64,000 nt of DNA from Cellulomonas gilvus ATCC 13127. GTDB lineage: Bacteria > Actinomycetota > Actinomycetes > Actinomycetales > Cellulomonadaceae. The DNA lies in NCBI RefSeq assembly GCF_000218545.1, contig NC_015671.1, positions 1,054,001 to 1,118,000 on the forward strand, written 5' to 3'. The position numbers and the translations under genes were made by a program. How positions within the stretch are numbered: position 1 is the first letter of the stretch; every line of letters starts with the position of its first letter. This document shows, piece after piece, positions 23,622 to 32,422 of the stretch. A model generated the notes under the pieces. The model was not told where the DNA came from. It was given only the letters and a program-made list of their open reading frames with translations, and did no database searches.

Positions 23622-26618
23622 GTGAGCTTCGCCAGCAGTTCCCGACCACAGCCCGCGCGCCCGGCCCCCGGCCGCCGCCGTCGCGGCGCGCTCGCACCGA
23701 CGCTCGTCGTGCTGGGCGCGATCGTCGTGCTGGTCCTGATCCTCGCGCAGGTGTGGACCGAGGTGCTCTGGTACGACCAGCTCGGCTTCGTCGAGGTGCT
23801 GCGGACCGAGTGGGGCACGCGCGCCGCGCTGTTCGCCGCCGGCTTCCTCGTGATGGGTGGCGCGGTCGCGCTCAACATGCGGTACGCCTACCGCTCGCGT
23901 CCGGTCTACGCGCCGTCGACGCCCGAGCAGGCCAGCCTGGACCAGTACCGCGAGGCCATCGAGCCGCTGCGCAAGCTCGTCATGATCGCGGGTCCGGCCC
24001 TGATCGGCGTGTTCGCCGGCGGTGCCGCCTCGCAGCAGTGGGAGACCGTGCAGCTGTGGATGCATGCGCAGCACGTCGGCACCGACGACCCGCAGTACGG
24101 CATCGACCTCGGGTTCTACCTGTTCACGCTGCCCGGGCTGCGGTTCGTGGTCGGCTTCCTGGTGGCGGTGACCGCGCTCACCGCGGTCGCGACGCTCGCG
24201 ACGCACTACCTGTACGGCGGCCTGCGCATCGGCGGCGGCAGCGACACGCCCCGCACCACGCGTGCCGCGCGCGTGCAGCTCAGCGTGCTCGGCGCGCTCA
24301 TGATGGTGCTCGTCGCGGTGAACTACTGGCTGGACCGGTACTCGATCCTCACCAAGACGGCCGAGAAGTTCGACGGCGCGTCCTACACGGACGTCAACGC
24401 GGTCATCCCCGCCAAGGCGATCCTGGCCGGCATCGCGGTGTTCGTCGCGGTCACGTTCGTGGTGACCGCGGTGCGCGGCAACTGGCGGCTCCCGCTCATC
24501 GGGCTGGGCCTGATGGTCGTCGCCGCGATCACGGTGGGCGGCATCTACCCCGCGATCGTGCAGCGCTTCCAGGTCCAGCCGAACCAGCAGGACGCCGAGT
24601 CGGAGTACATTCAGCGCAACATCGAGGCGACGTCCGTGGCGTACGGCATCGACGACGTGCAGGTGGACCGCTACAACGCGCGGTCCTCGGCGCAGCCGCA
24701 GGCGCTGCGCGACGACGCCGAGACGGCGGCCTCGATCCGTCTGCTGGACCCGCAGATCGTCAGCCCGTCGTTCAAGCAGCTCGAGCAGGGCACGACGTTC
24801 TACGACTTCCCGGACACGCTGTCCGTGGACCGCTACACGATCGACGGCACGAGCCAGGACACCGTCATCGCGGCGCGCGAGCTCAACCTCAGCGGACTCG
24901 AGGCCTCGCAGCGCAACTGGACGAACGACGTCACCGTCTACACGCACGGGTACGGCGTGGTGGCCGCGTACGGCAACACGACGACGTCGAACGGTCAGCC
25001 CTCGTTCTGGGAGAAGGGCATCCCGTCGACCGGCGAGCTGGGCGACTACGAGCCGCGCCTGTACTTCAGCCCGGAGTCGCCCGCGTACTCGATCGTGGGC
25101 GGACCCGAGGACACGGCCTGGGAGCTCGACTACCCGACGAACGGCAGCGGCGGCTCGGTCAACACCCGGTTCCCCACGCAGGAGGTCTCGGCCGGCCCGA
25201 GCATCGGCAACGCCTGGAACAAGCTGCTGTACGCGGTCAAGATGGGCTCGGAGCAGATCCTCTTCTCCGACCGCGTCAACGCCGACTCGCAGATCCTGTA
25301 CGACCGTGACCCCCGCGAGCGCGTGGAGAAGGTGGCGCCGTACCTGACGCTCGACGGACGGGTCTACCCCGCGGTCGTCGACGGCCGCGTGAAGTGGATC
25401 GTGGACGGCTACACCACCAGCAACCAGTACCCGTACGCGGCGCAGGTCACGCTCGACTCGGCCACCGCGGACGCGCTCACGCAGAGCTCGGACACCATCG
25501 AGACGCTGCAGCCCAAGACCGCCAACTACATCCGCAACTCGGTCAAGGCGACGGTCGACGCCTACGACGGCAGCGTCACGCTGTACGCGTGGGACGACTC
25601 CGACCCCGTGCTGCGGGCCTGGTCCGAGATCTTCCCGTCGTCGCTGCGCCCCCTGAGCGAGATCGACGGCGAGCTGATGAGCCACCTGCGCTACCCCGAG
25701 GACCTGTTCAAGGTGCAGCGTGAGCTGCTCACGCGGTACCACGTGACCGACCCCGCGCAGTTCTTCACCGGGACGGACTTCTGGGCGGTCCCGGACGACC
25801 CGAACGCCGCCGGTGACATCGCGCAGCCGCCGTACTACATGACGCTGCGCATGCCGGACCAGGAGGAGGCCGCGTTCTCGTTGACCTCGACGTTCATCCC
25901 GTTCGGTGCCGAGGCGCGTCAGGTCATGCGCGGCTACATGGCGGTGGACGCGGACGCGGGCTCGCAGGACGGGGCCAAGGCCGAGGGCTACGGCAAGATC
26001 CGGATCCTCGAGCTGCCGCGCGAGGGTTCGGTTCCCGGGCCCGGCCAGGTGGTCAACACCATCAAGACGGACGACATCGTCGCCCCCGAGTTCAGCCTGC
26101 TGACCAAGGGTGGGGCCAAGCCCGTCCAGGCCAACCTGCTGGCCCTGCCGGTGGGTGACGGGATGCTCTACGTGCAGCCCGTCTACCTGCAGGCCGAGAC
26201 CGGGACCACGTTCCCGCTGCTGCAGCGCGTCGTCGCGGTGTTCGGCGACGACATCGCGATCGCACCCACGCTCGACGCCGCGCTCGACCTGGTGTTCTCG
26301 GGCGACTCGGGCGTGGTCCCGGATCCCGACGCCGAGCCCGACCCGGGTGCTGAGCCCGACCCGGGCACGGAGCCGGACGACCCGGGCGACGCGGATGCGC
26401 GGGCCGCTCTGGCGGATGCGCTCGACCGTGCGCGCCAGGCGATCGAGGACGGGCAGAAGGCGCTCGCCGACGGGGACTTCACTGCCTACGGCGAGGCGCA
26501 GGACCGGCTCGACAAGGCGATCCAGGACGCGTTGGACGCGGAGGCCCGGCTCGAGGGTGCCGCAGCGCCGGCCGACCCCGAGCCCGGGGCGACGTCGACG
26601 CCGGACGCCGAGTCCTGA
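23622..26618 (+). CDS. UPF0182 family large integral membrane protein
   Basis: A 998-residue protein of UPF0182. The first 330 residues contain about seven transmembrane helices (first ALAPTLVVLGAIVVLVLILA) with the family segment TEVLWYDQLGFVEVLRTEWG. A large extracytoplasmic domain follows, containing WYDQ-type motifs, QRNIEATSVAYGIDDV and FSLTSTFIPFG. The C-terminus is an acidic repeat (PDPDAEPDPGAEPDPGTEPD) and a short coiled helix. GTG 23622 is the start. The function of the family is unknown; an apparent 1298-residue reading frame on the opposite strand is a GC-bias artefact. Confidence 0.9.
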   Translation: MSFASSSRPQPARPAPGRRRRGALAPTLVVLGAIVVLVLILAQVWTEVLWYDQLGFVEVLRTEWGTRAALFAAGFLVMGGAVALNMRYAYRSRPVYAPSTPEQASLDQYREAIEPLRKLVMIAGPALIGVFAGGAASQQWETVQLWMHAQHVGTDDPQYGIDLGFYLFTLPGLRFVVGFLVAVTALTAVATLATHYLYGGLRIGGGSDTPRTTRAARVQLSVLGALMMVLVAVNYWLDRYSILTKTAEKFDGASYTDVNAVIPAKAILAGIAVFVAVTFVVTAVRGNWRLPLIGLGLMVVAAITVGGIYPAIVQRFQVQPNQQDAESEYIQRNIEATSVAYGIDDVQVDRYNARSSAQPQALRDDAETAASIRLLDPQIVSPSFKQLEQGTTFYDFPDTLSVDRYTIDGTSQDTVIAARELNLSGLEASQRNWTNDVTVYTHGYGVVAAYGNTTTSNGQPSFWEKGIPSTGELGDYEPRLYFSPESPAYSIVGGPEDTAWELDYPTNGSGGSVNTRFPTQEVSAGPSIGNAWNKLLYAVKMGSEQILFSDRVNADSQILYDRDPRERVEKVAPYLTLDGRVYPAVVDGRVKWIVDGYTTSNQYPYAAQVTLDSATADALTQSSDTIETLQPKTANYIRNSVKATVDAYDGSVTLYAWDDSDPVLRAWSEIFPSSLRPLSEIDGELMSHLRYPEDLFKVQRELLTRYHVTDPAQFFTGTDFWAVPDDPNAAGDIAQPPYYMTLRMPDQEEAAFSLTSTFIPFGAEARQVMRGYMAVDADAGSQDGAKAEGYGKIRILELPREGSVPGPGQVVNTIKTDDIVAPEFSLLTKGGAKPVQANLLALPVGDGMLYVQPVYLQAETGTTFPLLQRVVAVFGDDIAIAPTLDAALDLVFSGDSGVVPDPDAEPDPGAEPDPGTEPDDPGDADARAALADALDRARQAIEDGQKALADGDFTAYGEAQDRLDKAIQDALDAEARLEGAAAPADPEPGATSTPDAES

Positions 26619-26656
26619 CACCGATGTCCCGCGCCGGCTCCTGACCCGGCGGCTCC

Positions 26657-26687
26657 CGGCCCCGTCCACCCACGGTGGGCGGGGCCG
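26657..26687 (+). terminator. Terminator hairpin after the UPF0182 gene
   Basis: A 14-base stem with one mismatch (CGGCCCCGTCCACC with GGTGGGCGGGGCCG) around CAC lies 39 bases downstream of the UPF0182 stop. Confidence 0.6.
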
Positions 26688-26721
26688 AGCCGTGCCCGGG
26701 ACCTTCGTCGTCCTGGGTGCG

Positions 26722-26747
26722 CTAATGGGAACTGCTATCGTTATCGA
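26722..26747 (+). promoter_or_regulatory. AT-rich promoter/operator of the zinc uptake operon
   Basis: An AT-rich island in an otherwise GC-rich region. TATCGT (26736-26741) is a good -10. Read on the minus strand the block contains GATAACGATA, which matches one half of actinobacterial Zur boxes; the second half is poor. Zur control is inferred mainly from the adjacent fur-family gene. Confidence 0.45.
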
Positions 26748-26790
26748 GCGCGGTGCAGGGTGCGCCGCGCGGAGAGTGGGTAGGTCCAGC

Positions 26791-27696
26791 ATGCGTGCGC
26801 GTCAGATCGTCGTCCCCGGGCTCGCGCTCGTCCTGGTCGCCTCGCTCGGCGCGTGCTCGTCGGGCGACGCGGACGACAGGTCCGACGACGCGCGGCCGTC
26901 CGTGGTCGCCTCGACCGACGTGTGGGGTGACGTCGTCGCGCAGGTCGGCGGCGACCTCGTGGACGTGACGTCGATCATCGACGACCCGTCGGCCGACCCG
27001 CACTCGTTCGAGGGCAACGCCCGCGTGCAGCTCGCGCTGTCGCGTGCCGACCTCGTGGTGGTCAACGGCGGGGGGTACGACGACTTCGCGAGCACGATGG
27101 TCGGCGCGCTCGACCACGCACCGCTCGTGCTGGACGCGGTCGAGATCTCGGGCCTGACCGCACCGGCCGGGGGCGAGCTCAACGAGCACGTCTGGTACGA
27201 CCTGGACGCGGTCGGCACGGTCGCGCAGCGGGTCGCCGACGAGCTGGCGCAGGTGGACCCGGACCACGCCGAGCAGTACGCCGCCCAGGCGGACGCGTTC
27301 GCCGGCGAGCTGGACGGGCTGCGGGCCCAGGCGGACGAGATCGCCGCGGCGCACGCGGGTGAGGGGTTCGCGGTCACCGAGCCGGTGCCGGTCTACCTGG
27401 CCGCGGCCGCGGGGCTCGAGGACCGCACGCCGCCGGAGTTCGCCGAGGCGATCGAGGAGGAGGTCGACGTGCCGCCGGCGGTCATGGAGCAGATGCTCGA
27501 CCTCGTGGCGTCGACCGACATGGCCGTCCTCGTGTACAACGAGCAGACGACCGGCCCCCAGACCGATCAGGTGCTCTCCGCGGCGCGCGCCGCGGACCTG
27601 CCCGTGGTGCCGGTGACCGAGACGCTGCCCGAGGGTGAGGACTACGTGTCGTGGATGGCCGGGAACCTCGAGGCGCTCGCGCAGGCGCTCGCGTGA
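26791..27696 (+). CDS. znuA: Zinc/manganese ABC transporter substrate-binding lipoprotein
   Basis: A 301-residue lipoprotein (lipobox LGAC, Cys22) of the cluster A-I metal-binding proteins. Ligand-region motifs: DPHSFEGNARVQLAL (first His), LNEHVWYDLDAV (second His), and the acidic C-terminal YNEQTTGPQTDQVL. The third ligand region reads FAVTEPVPVYLAAAAGLE, with Glu where ZnuA has His. There is no His-rich loop. It is the first gene of a three-gene operon: its stop overlaps the ATPase start. Zinc rather than manganese is preferred because a Fur-family regulator follows. Confidence 0.87.
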   Translation: MRARQIVVPGLALVLVASLGACSSGDADDRSDDARPSVVASTDVWGDVVAQVGGDLVDVTSIIDDPSADPHSFEGNARVQLALSRADLVVVNGGGYDDFASTMVGALDHAPLVLDAVEISGLTAPAGGELNEHVWYDLDAVGTVAQRVADELAQVDPDHAEQYAAQADAFAGELDGLRAQADEIAAAHAGEGFAVTEPVPVYLAAAAGLEDRTPPEFAEAIEEEVDVPPAVMEQMLDLVASTDMAVLVYNEQTTGPQTDQVLSAARAADLPVVPVTETLPEGEDYVSWMAGNLEALAQALA

Positions 27697-28493
27697 GCGG
27701 TGCGGTGCCGCCGCTCGAGCTGGTCGGCGGTCGGCTCGCCTACGGACCCCGCACGCTGTGGGAGGGCCTGGACCTGCGGATCGAGCCCGGTGAGTTCGTC
27801 ACCGTGCTGGGCCCGAACGGTTCGGGCAAGACGAGCCTGCTGCGCGCGGTCCTGGGCCTGACGCCGTTGACCGGCGGACGCCTCACCATCCAGGGCGCAC
27901 CCCCGCGGCGCGGCAGCAGGCACGTGGGCTACATCCCGCAGCAGCGCCTGGTGGACCCCTCGGCGCCGGTCCGGGCGCGCGACCTGGTGCGCCTGGGCCT
28001 CGACGGCGACCGGTGGGGGATCGGGGGACGTGGGCCGCGCGGGCGCGTGGACGCGCTTCTCGCCGCCGTGGGGGCGAGCGCATACGCCGACGTGCCGCTG
28101 GGCATGCTCTCCGGAGGTGAGCAGCAGCGGGTGCGGATCGCGCAGGCGCTCGGCACCGAGCCCGCGCTGCTGCTGTGCGACGAGCCGCTGCTGTCGCTGG
28201 ACCTGCGGCACCAGCACGAGGTCACGGCGCTCATCGACCAGATGCGGCGCACCCGCGGCACGGCCGTGGTGTTCGTGACGCACGAGATCAACCCCGTCCT
28301 GCCGTACACCGACCGGGTGCTCTACCTGGCGCCGGCCGGCCACGCGGTGGGCGCGCCCGACGACGTGCTCACGTCCGAGCGGCTGACCGCGCTGTACGGG
28401 ACGCCGGTCGAGGTGCTCCGCGCGTCGGGGCGCATCGTCATCGTGGGCGGCGACGACGCGCACGCCCACCACGTCGAGGAGGCCGCCGAGTGA
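27693..28493 (+). CDS. znuC: Metal ABC transporter ATP-binding protein
   Basis: The 266-residue ATPase of the metal importer: Walker A GPNGSGKT (40-47), Q-loop GYIPQQRLV, signature LSGGEQQRV near 138-146, Walker B LLLCDEPLLSLD, H-loop VFVTHEINP. The C-terminus ends with a His-containing stretch (DDAHAHHVEEAAE) that could bind metal. GTG 27693 overlaps the znuA stop (GTGA), and its TGA overlaps the permease GTG. Confidence 0.9.
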   Translation: MSGAVPPLELVGGRLAYGPRTLWEGLDLRIEPGEFVTVLGPNGSGKTSLLRAVLGLTPLTGGRLTIQGAPPRRGSRHVGYIPQQRLVDPSAPVRARDLVRLGLDGDRWGIGGRGPRGRVDALLAAVGASAYADVPLGMLSGGEQQRVRIAQALGTEPALLLCDEPLLSLDLRHQHEVTALIDQMRRTRGTAVVFVTHEINPVLPYTDRVLYLAPAGHAVGAPDDVLTSERLTALYGTPVEVLRASGRIVIVGGDDAHAHHVEEAAE

Positions 28494-29404
28494 GCGCCCT
28501 GCACACCGCGGTCGCCGACGACTGGTGGACCCGCGTGTTCGACTTCAGCGACTACGGCTCGCTGCTGGCACTCGTGCACAACTCGCTGATCGCGGGCGCC
28601 GTGCTCGGGCTCGTCGGTGGGCTCGTCGGTGTGTTCGTGATGCAGCGCGATCTCGCGTTCGCGGTGCACGGCATCAGCGAGCTGTCGTTCGCGGGCGCTG
28701 CCGCGGCGCTCCTGCTGTCGATGGACGTGATGCTCGGCGCGGTGCTCGGCTCGGTGGTGGCGGCCGTGCTGATCGGCCTGCTGGGCACGCGCGCACGCGA
28801 CCGGAACTCGATCATCGGCGTGATCATGCCGTTCGGACTGGGTCTGGGCGTGCTGTTCCTGGCGCTGTACCCGGGACGGGCCGCGAACAAGTTCGGGCTC
28901 CTCACGGGGCAGATCGTCGCGGTCGACGAGACGCGACTCACGCAGTTCCTGGTGATCGCGGCGCTGCTGCTGGCGGCGCTCGTCGCGATGTGGCGGCCCC
29001 TGACGTTCGCGAGCATCGACCCGGACGTCGCCGCGGCGCGCGGAGTGCCCACGCGGGCCCTGGGGATCGGGTTCATGCTCGTGCTGGGCCTGGCCGTCGC
29101 GCTCGCGGTGCAGGTGGTGGGTGCGCTGCTGGTGCTCTCGCTGCTCATCACGCCCGCGGCCGCGGCCACGCGCGTGAGCGCGTCACCCGTGGTCGTGCCG
29201 GTGCTGTCCGTCGCGTTCGCGGTGACCAGCGCGGTGGGCGGGATCCTGCTGGCGCTCGGCGGCTCGGTGCCGATCAGCCCGTACGTCACCACGATCTCGT
29301 TCGTGATCTACCTGGTGTGCCGGCTCGTCGGGAACCTGCGCACGCGCCGTGGCTGGGCGCGCCGCGCGGCGGTGGGCGAGCACGAGGGTGCGCTCGTCCC
29401 CTGA
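28490..29404 (+). CDS. znuB: Metal ABC transporter permease
   Basis: A 304-residue ABC-3 family permease with about eight transmembrane helices (for example ALVHNSLIAGAVLGLVGGLV, VVGALLVLSLLITPAAAA). The coupling-helix region SFAGAAAALLL and the FASIDPDVAAARGVP segment are typical. The GTG start overlaps the stop of the ATPase gene, so the three genes are translationally coupled. Converges with zur two bases away. Confidence 0.9.
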   Translation: MSALHTAVADDWWTRVFDFSDYGSLLALVHNSLIAGAVLGLVGGLVGVFVMQRDLAFAVHGISELSFAGAAAALLLSMDVMLGAVLGSVVAAVLIGLLGTRARDRNSIIGVIMPFGLGLGVLFLALYPGRAANKFGLLTGQIVAVDETRLTQFLVIAALLLAALVAMWRPLTFASIDPDVAAARGVPTRALGIGFMLVLGLAVALAVQVVGALLVLSLLITPAAAATRVSASPVVVPVLSVAFAVTSAVGGILLALGGSVPISPYVTTISFVIYLVCRLVGNLRTRRGWARRAAVGEHEGALVP

Positions 29405-29406
29405 GG

Positions 29407-29820
29407 TCAGCCCTGCGCCGCGGCGGCCTCGGCCGCGCACGACGCGCACGTCCCGAACAGCTCGAGCGTGTGCGAGACGTCGACGAAGCCGGTGTCGGCG
29501 GCCAGCGCGTCGACGAACTGCTCGACGTTGGGGCCCTGCACCTCGATCGTGCGCCCGCACGTGCGGCAGACCAGGTGGTGGTGGTGCGTGGCACGCGCGC
29601 ACCGGCGGTACAGCGACTCACCGGACTCGGTGCGCAGCACGTCGAAGTCGCCTGAGCCGGACATCGCGCCGAGCGTGCGGTAGACGGTGGCGAGGCCGAT
29701 GTCCTCGCCACGCTGCTGCAGCAGCACGTGGATCTGCTGCGCGCTGCGGAAGTCGTCCAGCTCGTCCATGAGCCGTCCGATCGCCACGCGCTGCCGCGTG
29801 GTGCGCTGGCCGTGGGCCAT
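29407..29820 (-). CDS. zur: Fur family repressor, probably Zur
   Basis: A 137-residue regulator with winged-helix DIGLATVYRTLGAMSGSG, metal-binding ATHHHHLVCRTCGR and two structural cysteine pairs (Cys85/Cys88 and Cys125/Cys128). Together with the adjacent znu operon this points to the zinc-responsive member. ATG 29820 has GGAGGT upstream. The promoter region carries two CGATTCT copies ten bases apart around the likely -10 (TAGAAT on the minus strand). FurA-type or peroxide-sensing roles are less likely. Confidence 0.83.
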   Translation of the reverse strand: MAHGQRTTRQRVAIGRLMDELDDFRSAQQIHVLLQQRGEDIGLATVYRTLGAMSGSGDFDVLRTESGESLYRRCARATHHHHLVCRTCGRTIEVQGPNVEQFVDALAADTGFVDVSHTLELFGTCASCAAEAAAAQG

Positions 29821-29844
29821 GTGTCCACCTCCGGGTGTGTCGGC

Positions 29845-29861
29845 CGATTCTACTCGATTCT
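29845..29861. repeat. Ten-base-period direct repeat in the zur promoter
   Basis: CGATTCT occurs at 29845-29851 and again at 29855-29861, one helical turn apart, covering the minus-strand -10 candidate TAGAAT (29847-29852). It could be part of an autoregulatory site. Confidence 0.4.
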
Positions 29862-29917
29862 CATGTGCAACAAGGGTCCGCTGGCCGTCGTAGCGCGCGG
29901 GTGCGACGGTGGGCGAC

Positions 29918-30739
29918 GTGACGGCGATCGGTGCGATGTGGGCGTGGGACAACGCGGTGCCGACTGACCAGGACGCCCGGGGTCGGGGTTACGCGGCCTC
30001 TGCGCCGGACCTGCTCGCGGCGTTCTGCGCGACCCGCGGGCTCGACCGAGTGCACCTCGCGGCGCCGTGGGCGGCCGACGAGGGGCCGGTGGGCGAGTGG
30101 TTCACGCGTGCGGCGCGCGCGGTGGCCGGGACGGGCGCGGCGGTCAGCGCGCTCGGCGGCGACCCCGGCTGGCTGGACCGGCCGGCGCTCGCGGCGACGT
30201 GGGCGACCACCGCGCTCCGCGCGGGCGGTCCCGCGCTCGAGGGTGTGCAGCTCGACGTCGAGCCCTGGGCCCTGCCGGGCTGGGCGCAGGACCCGGCGGC
30301 GGGGGCGCGACGCCTCCTCGGAGTGCTCGACGAGGTCCGGGCCGCGCTGCCGGCCGGCGCGGTCCTGGGGACGGACGCGCCGTGGTGGCTCACGACGGTG
30401 CCCGCGCCGGACGACGCGGGCTCTCTGCTGGACGCGGTGCTGGCGCGTGTGGACCGCGTGGTCGTCGTCGCGTTCGCGGACCATGCGGGCGGCCCGGACG
30501 GGATCGTCGAGCTCGCGGCCCCCGCCGTCGAGGCGGCACGTGCGGCCGACGTCCCGTGGTCGGTGGGCGTCGAGACGGACACGCCCCAGGTCGCCGGGGG
30601 TGCGCAGTTCACGTTCTTCGACGAGGGCGCGGACGCGCTCGAGCGCGAGGCCGCTCTGGTCGCGGACGCGGTCGCCGCCCCGGGCTGCGTGTGCGTCGAG
30701 CACCACCGCGCGTGGCGCCGCCTGCTCGGGCTCGACTGA
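29918..30739 (+). CDS. Hypothetical protein, TIM-barrel hydrolase-like
   Basis: A 273-residue protein without a signal peptide that I do not recognise by name. Its pattern of beta strands ending in acidic residues (RVHLAAPW, AVSALGGDPGW, GVQLDVEPWALPGW, VLGTDAPWWL, RVVVVAFADHAGG, WSVGVETDT) resembles a TIM barrel, and DVEPW plus VETDT are placed like the strand-end residues of glycoside hydrolases. Start at GTG 29918 or 29909. Ends before a hairpin shared with the CsbD gene. No function is claimed. Confidence 0.6.
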   Translation: MTAIGAMWAWDNAVPTDQDARGRGYAASAPDLLAAFCATRGLDRVHLAAPWAADEGPVGEWFTRAARAVAGTGAAVSALGGDPGWLDRPALAATWATTALRAGGPALEGVQLDVEPWALPGWAQDPAAGARRLLGVLDEVRAALPAGAVLGTDAPWWLTTVPAPDDAGSLLDAVLARVDRVVVVAFADHAGGPDGIVELAAPAVEAARAADVPWSVGVETDTPQVAGGAQFTFFDEGADALEREAALVADAVAAPGCVCVEHHRAWRRLLGLD

Positions 30740-30755
30740 CCGTGCGGCGCAGACG

Positions 30756-30792
30756 CGAGAGGACCCGCGGCGCTCGGCCACGGGTCCTCTCG
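30756..30792. terminator. Bidirectional hairpin terminator
   Basis: The 12-base stem CGAGAGGACCCG pairs with its complement around a 13-base loop, between the convergent hypothetical and CsbD genes. Confidence 0.6.
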
Positions 30793-30811
30793 TGCAGCGG
30801 TGCGCGGTGCG

Positions 30812-31003
30812 TCAGCGCAGGGCGTCCTTGACGTCGTCGGCGGCGTCCTTGGCGTGGTCCCCGGCCTGCTTGAGGTCGGCCTTCGCCTGGTCGCCGCGGC
30901 CCTCGGCCTCGAGCTGCTCGTTGTCCGTGGCCTTGCCGACGCCCTCCTTGGCCTTGCCCTTGAGCTCCTCGGCCCCGTGCTCCAGCTTGTCGCCGATGCC
31001 CAT
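30812..31003 (-). CDS. CsbD family stress protein
   Basis: A 63-residue hydrophilic protein (MGIGDKLEHGAEELKGKAKE...) with the CsbD helix pattern GKATDNEQLEAEGRGDQAKA. CsbD proteins are abundant general-stress proteins of unknown mechanism. ATG 31003 has AGGAG eight bases upstream. Confidence 0.9.
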   Translation of the reverse strand: MGIGDKLEHGAEELKGKAKEGVGKATDNEQLEAEGRGDQAKADLKQAGDHAKDAADDVKDALR

Positions 31004-31213
31004 GCCGGTCTCCTCTCGTCGGTGACCGCGTGCCACAACGGTGCGGTCAGGTCGGGTGCCGGGCGGATCGTGTCCGTCGCCGGCCGATCGAACGTAACCC
31101 CGCGCACCGAGCCCCGCACGCCGGGAGCCGGGGCGCACCGGATGCCGTCCCGGCCGCCTCGGCGCACGCTGGGAGCGTCAGCAGCACCCGGACGACGAGG
31201 AGGGGAGGTCGCC

Positions 31214-31483
31214 GTGCCCGCACGCGATCCCGGACCGAGCATCAAGGACCCGGAGCTGTACGAGCGGCTCCGGGACGAGGGCAACAGCAAGGAGAAGGCC
31301 GCCCGCATCGCCAACGCGGCGGCCGCGACCAGCCGCGAGGAGGTCGGGGCGAAGGGCGGCCGCGCCGGGTCCTACGACGACTGGACGGTCGAGGACCTGC
31401 GGCACCGCGCGGCCGAGCTCGAGATCCCGGGGCGCTCGTCGATGACGAAGGCCGAGCTCGTCAAGGCGCTGCGCGACCACTGA
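31214..31483 (+). CDS. Small Rho-N/SAP-like domain protein
   Basis: An 89-residue protein. The N-terminal half (IKDPELYERLRDEGNSKEKA...) matches a short actinobacterial family often found with stress or Ku-type genes; the C-terminal half (DLRHRAAELEIPGRSSMTKA, ELVKAL) is a Rho termination factor N-terminal/SAP-like helix pair that may bind nucleic acid. GTG 31214 has GGGGAGG upstream. Confidence 0.75.
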   Translation: MPARDPGPSIKDPELYERLRDEGNSKEKAARIANAAAATSREEVGAKGGRAGSYDDWTVEDLRHRAAELEIPGRSSMTKAELVKALRDH

Positions 31484-31490
31484 GCGCGCG

Positions 31491-31697
31491 TCACTCGCGC
31501 GGACGCTCCACCAGGTAGGAGCGGCCCGAGGGCTCCTGGCGCCGCTCGAACGCCGTGCGCAGGTCCTCGTCGCGACCGCGCTCGTCCTGCGTGGCGGGGC
31601 GCACGGGAGCCGTCACGTCCCCGAGCTGCGCCGGGCCGACGAGGTACCGCGCGAGCCAGGCCGTCATGTCCAGGCGTTCGCCGCGTCGCCGTGCCAT
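31491..31697 (-). CDS. Small hypothetical protein
   Basis: A 68-residue basic protein (MARRRGERLDMTAWLARYLV...). Retained because ATG 31697 is preceded by AGGAGGAG, it is bounded by the convergent Rho-N gene, and it is divergent from the marR gene across a palindrome. No domain recognised. Confidence 0.6.
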   Translation of the reverse strand: MARRRGERLDMTAWLARYLVGPAQLGDVTAPVRPATQDERGRDEDLRTAFERRQEPSGRSYLVERPRE

Positions 31698-31713
31698 GGC
31701 TCCTCCTCGTATC

Positions 31714-31729
31714 AGTGAGTGCACACACT
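31714..31729. promoter_or_regulatory. Candidate MarR operator
   Basis: AGTGAGTGCACACACT is a 16-base palindrome with one mismatched pair on each side of a TGCA centre, located between the divergent small hypothetical gene and marR, 20 bases upstream of the marR -10. Confidence 0.5.
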
Positions 31730-31761
31730 ATCAGCCCACGAATGGTCGGTAGGGTGTGCGC

Positions 31762-32205
31762 GTGACCACCGCACCGGACCCCCTCGCGCTCGAGGCGCAG
31801 GTCTGCCTCGCGCTGTCCGCCGCGGCGCGCGCGCTCGTCGGGACGTACCGCACGCTGCTCGAGCCGCTCGGCCTCACGCACCCGCAGTACCTGGCGATGC
31901 TCGCGCTGTGGCAGGACGGCCCGCAGTCGCTCGCGCGGCTCGCCGAACGGCTGCACCTCGAGCCCGCGACCGCCTCGCCCCTGGTGCGCCGGCTCGAAGC
32001 ACGGGGGCTCGTGACGCGCCGCACGGACGAGCGCGACGAGCGCGCCCTCGTCATCGCGCTCACGCCCGAGGGCGTGGCTCTCCGGGAGCGCGCCGTCGAG
32101 ATCCCCGGCCAGATGCTCGAGCGGCTCGGCCTCGACCTGGCCGACGTGGAGCGGGTACGCGACAGCGCGCAGCTCATGCTCGACGCATGCGAGCGCGCGG
32201 GCTGA
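31762..32205 (+). CDS. MarR family transcriptional regulator
   Basis: A 147-residue winged-helix regulator: [40 protein letters not shown] (recognition helix) and the wing [21 protein letters not shown]. Dimerisation helices flank the domain. TAGGGT (31750-31755) lies six bases before GTG 31762, a leaderless promoter. OhrR-like cysteine is present near the N-terminus (QVCLALS) but this is not proof of redox sensing. Confidence 0.88.
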   Translation: MTTAPDPLALEAQVCLALSAAARALVGTYRTLLEPLGLTHPQYLAMLALWQDGPQSLARLAERLHLEPATASPLVRRLEARGLVTRRTDERDERALVIALTPEGVALRERAVEIPGQMLERLGLDLADVERVRDSAQLMLDACERAG

Positions 32206-32422
32206 CCACCCGTCTCCGTGCCCGGCCGGCACGGCGCCCCGGTCCGGCCGGCTCGACCGCGTTCATCGGGTTCGCCGCGTGCGCCCTGCTCGTCCTGTTC
32301 GTCCTGTTCGTCGGGACGTCATGCCGCCGTCACGCGGGGCTCGCCGGGCGGTCGGCCGACCCCGGTGGACTGCCGTGCGTGACGCGGACCCGCGTCGCCC
32401 GCACGAACCAGGGGAGTCCTCG

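Noticed and set aside
22896..26792. 1298-residue open frame on the minus strand
   Set aside because: It is antisense to the UPF0182 membrane protein, has a composition of Arg, Gly, Val, Asp typical of GC-driven shadow frames, and shows no domain. Only its first 588 bases (PPA1309) are real, in the segment 22896-23483.
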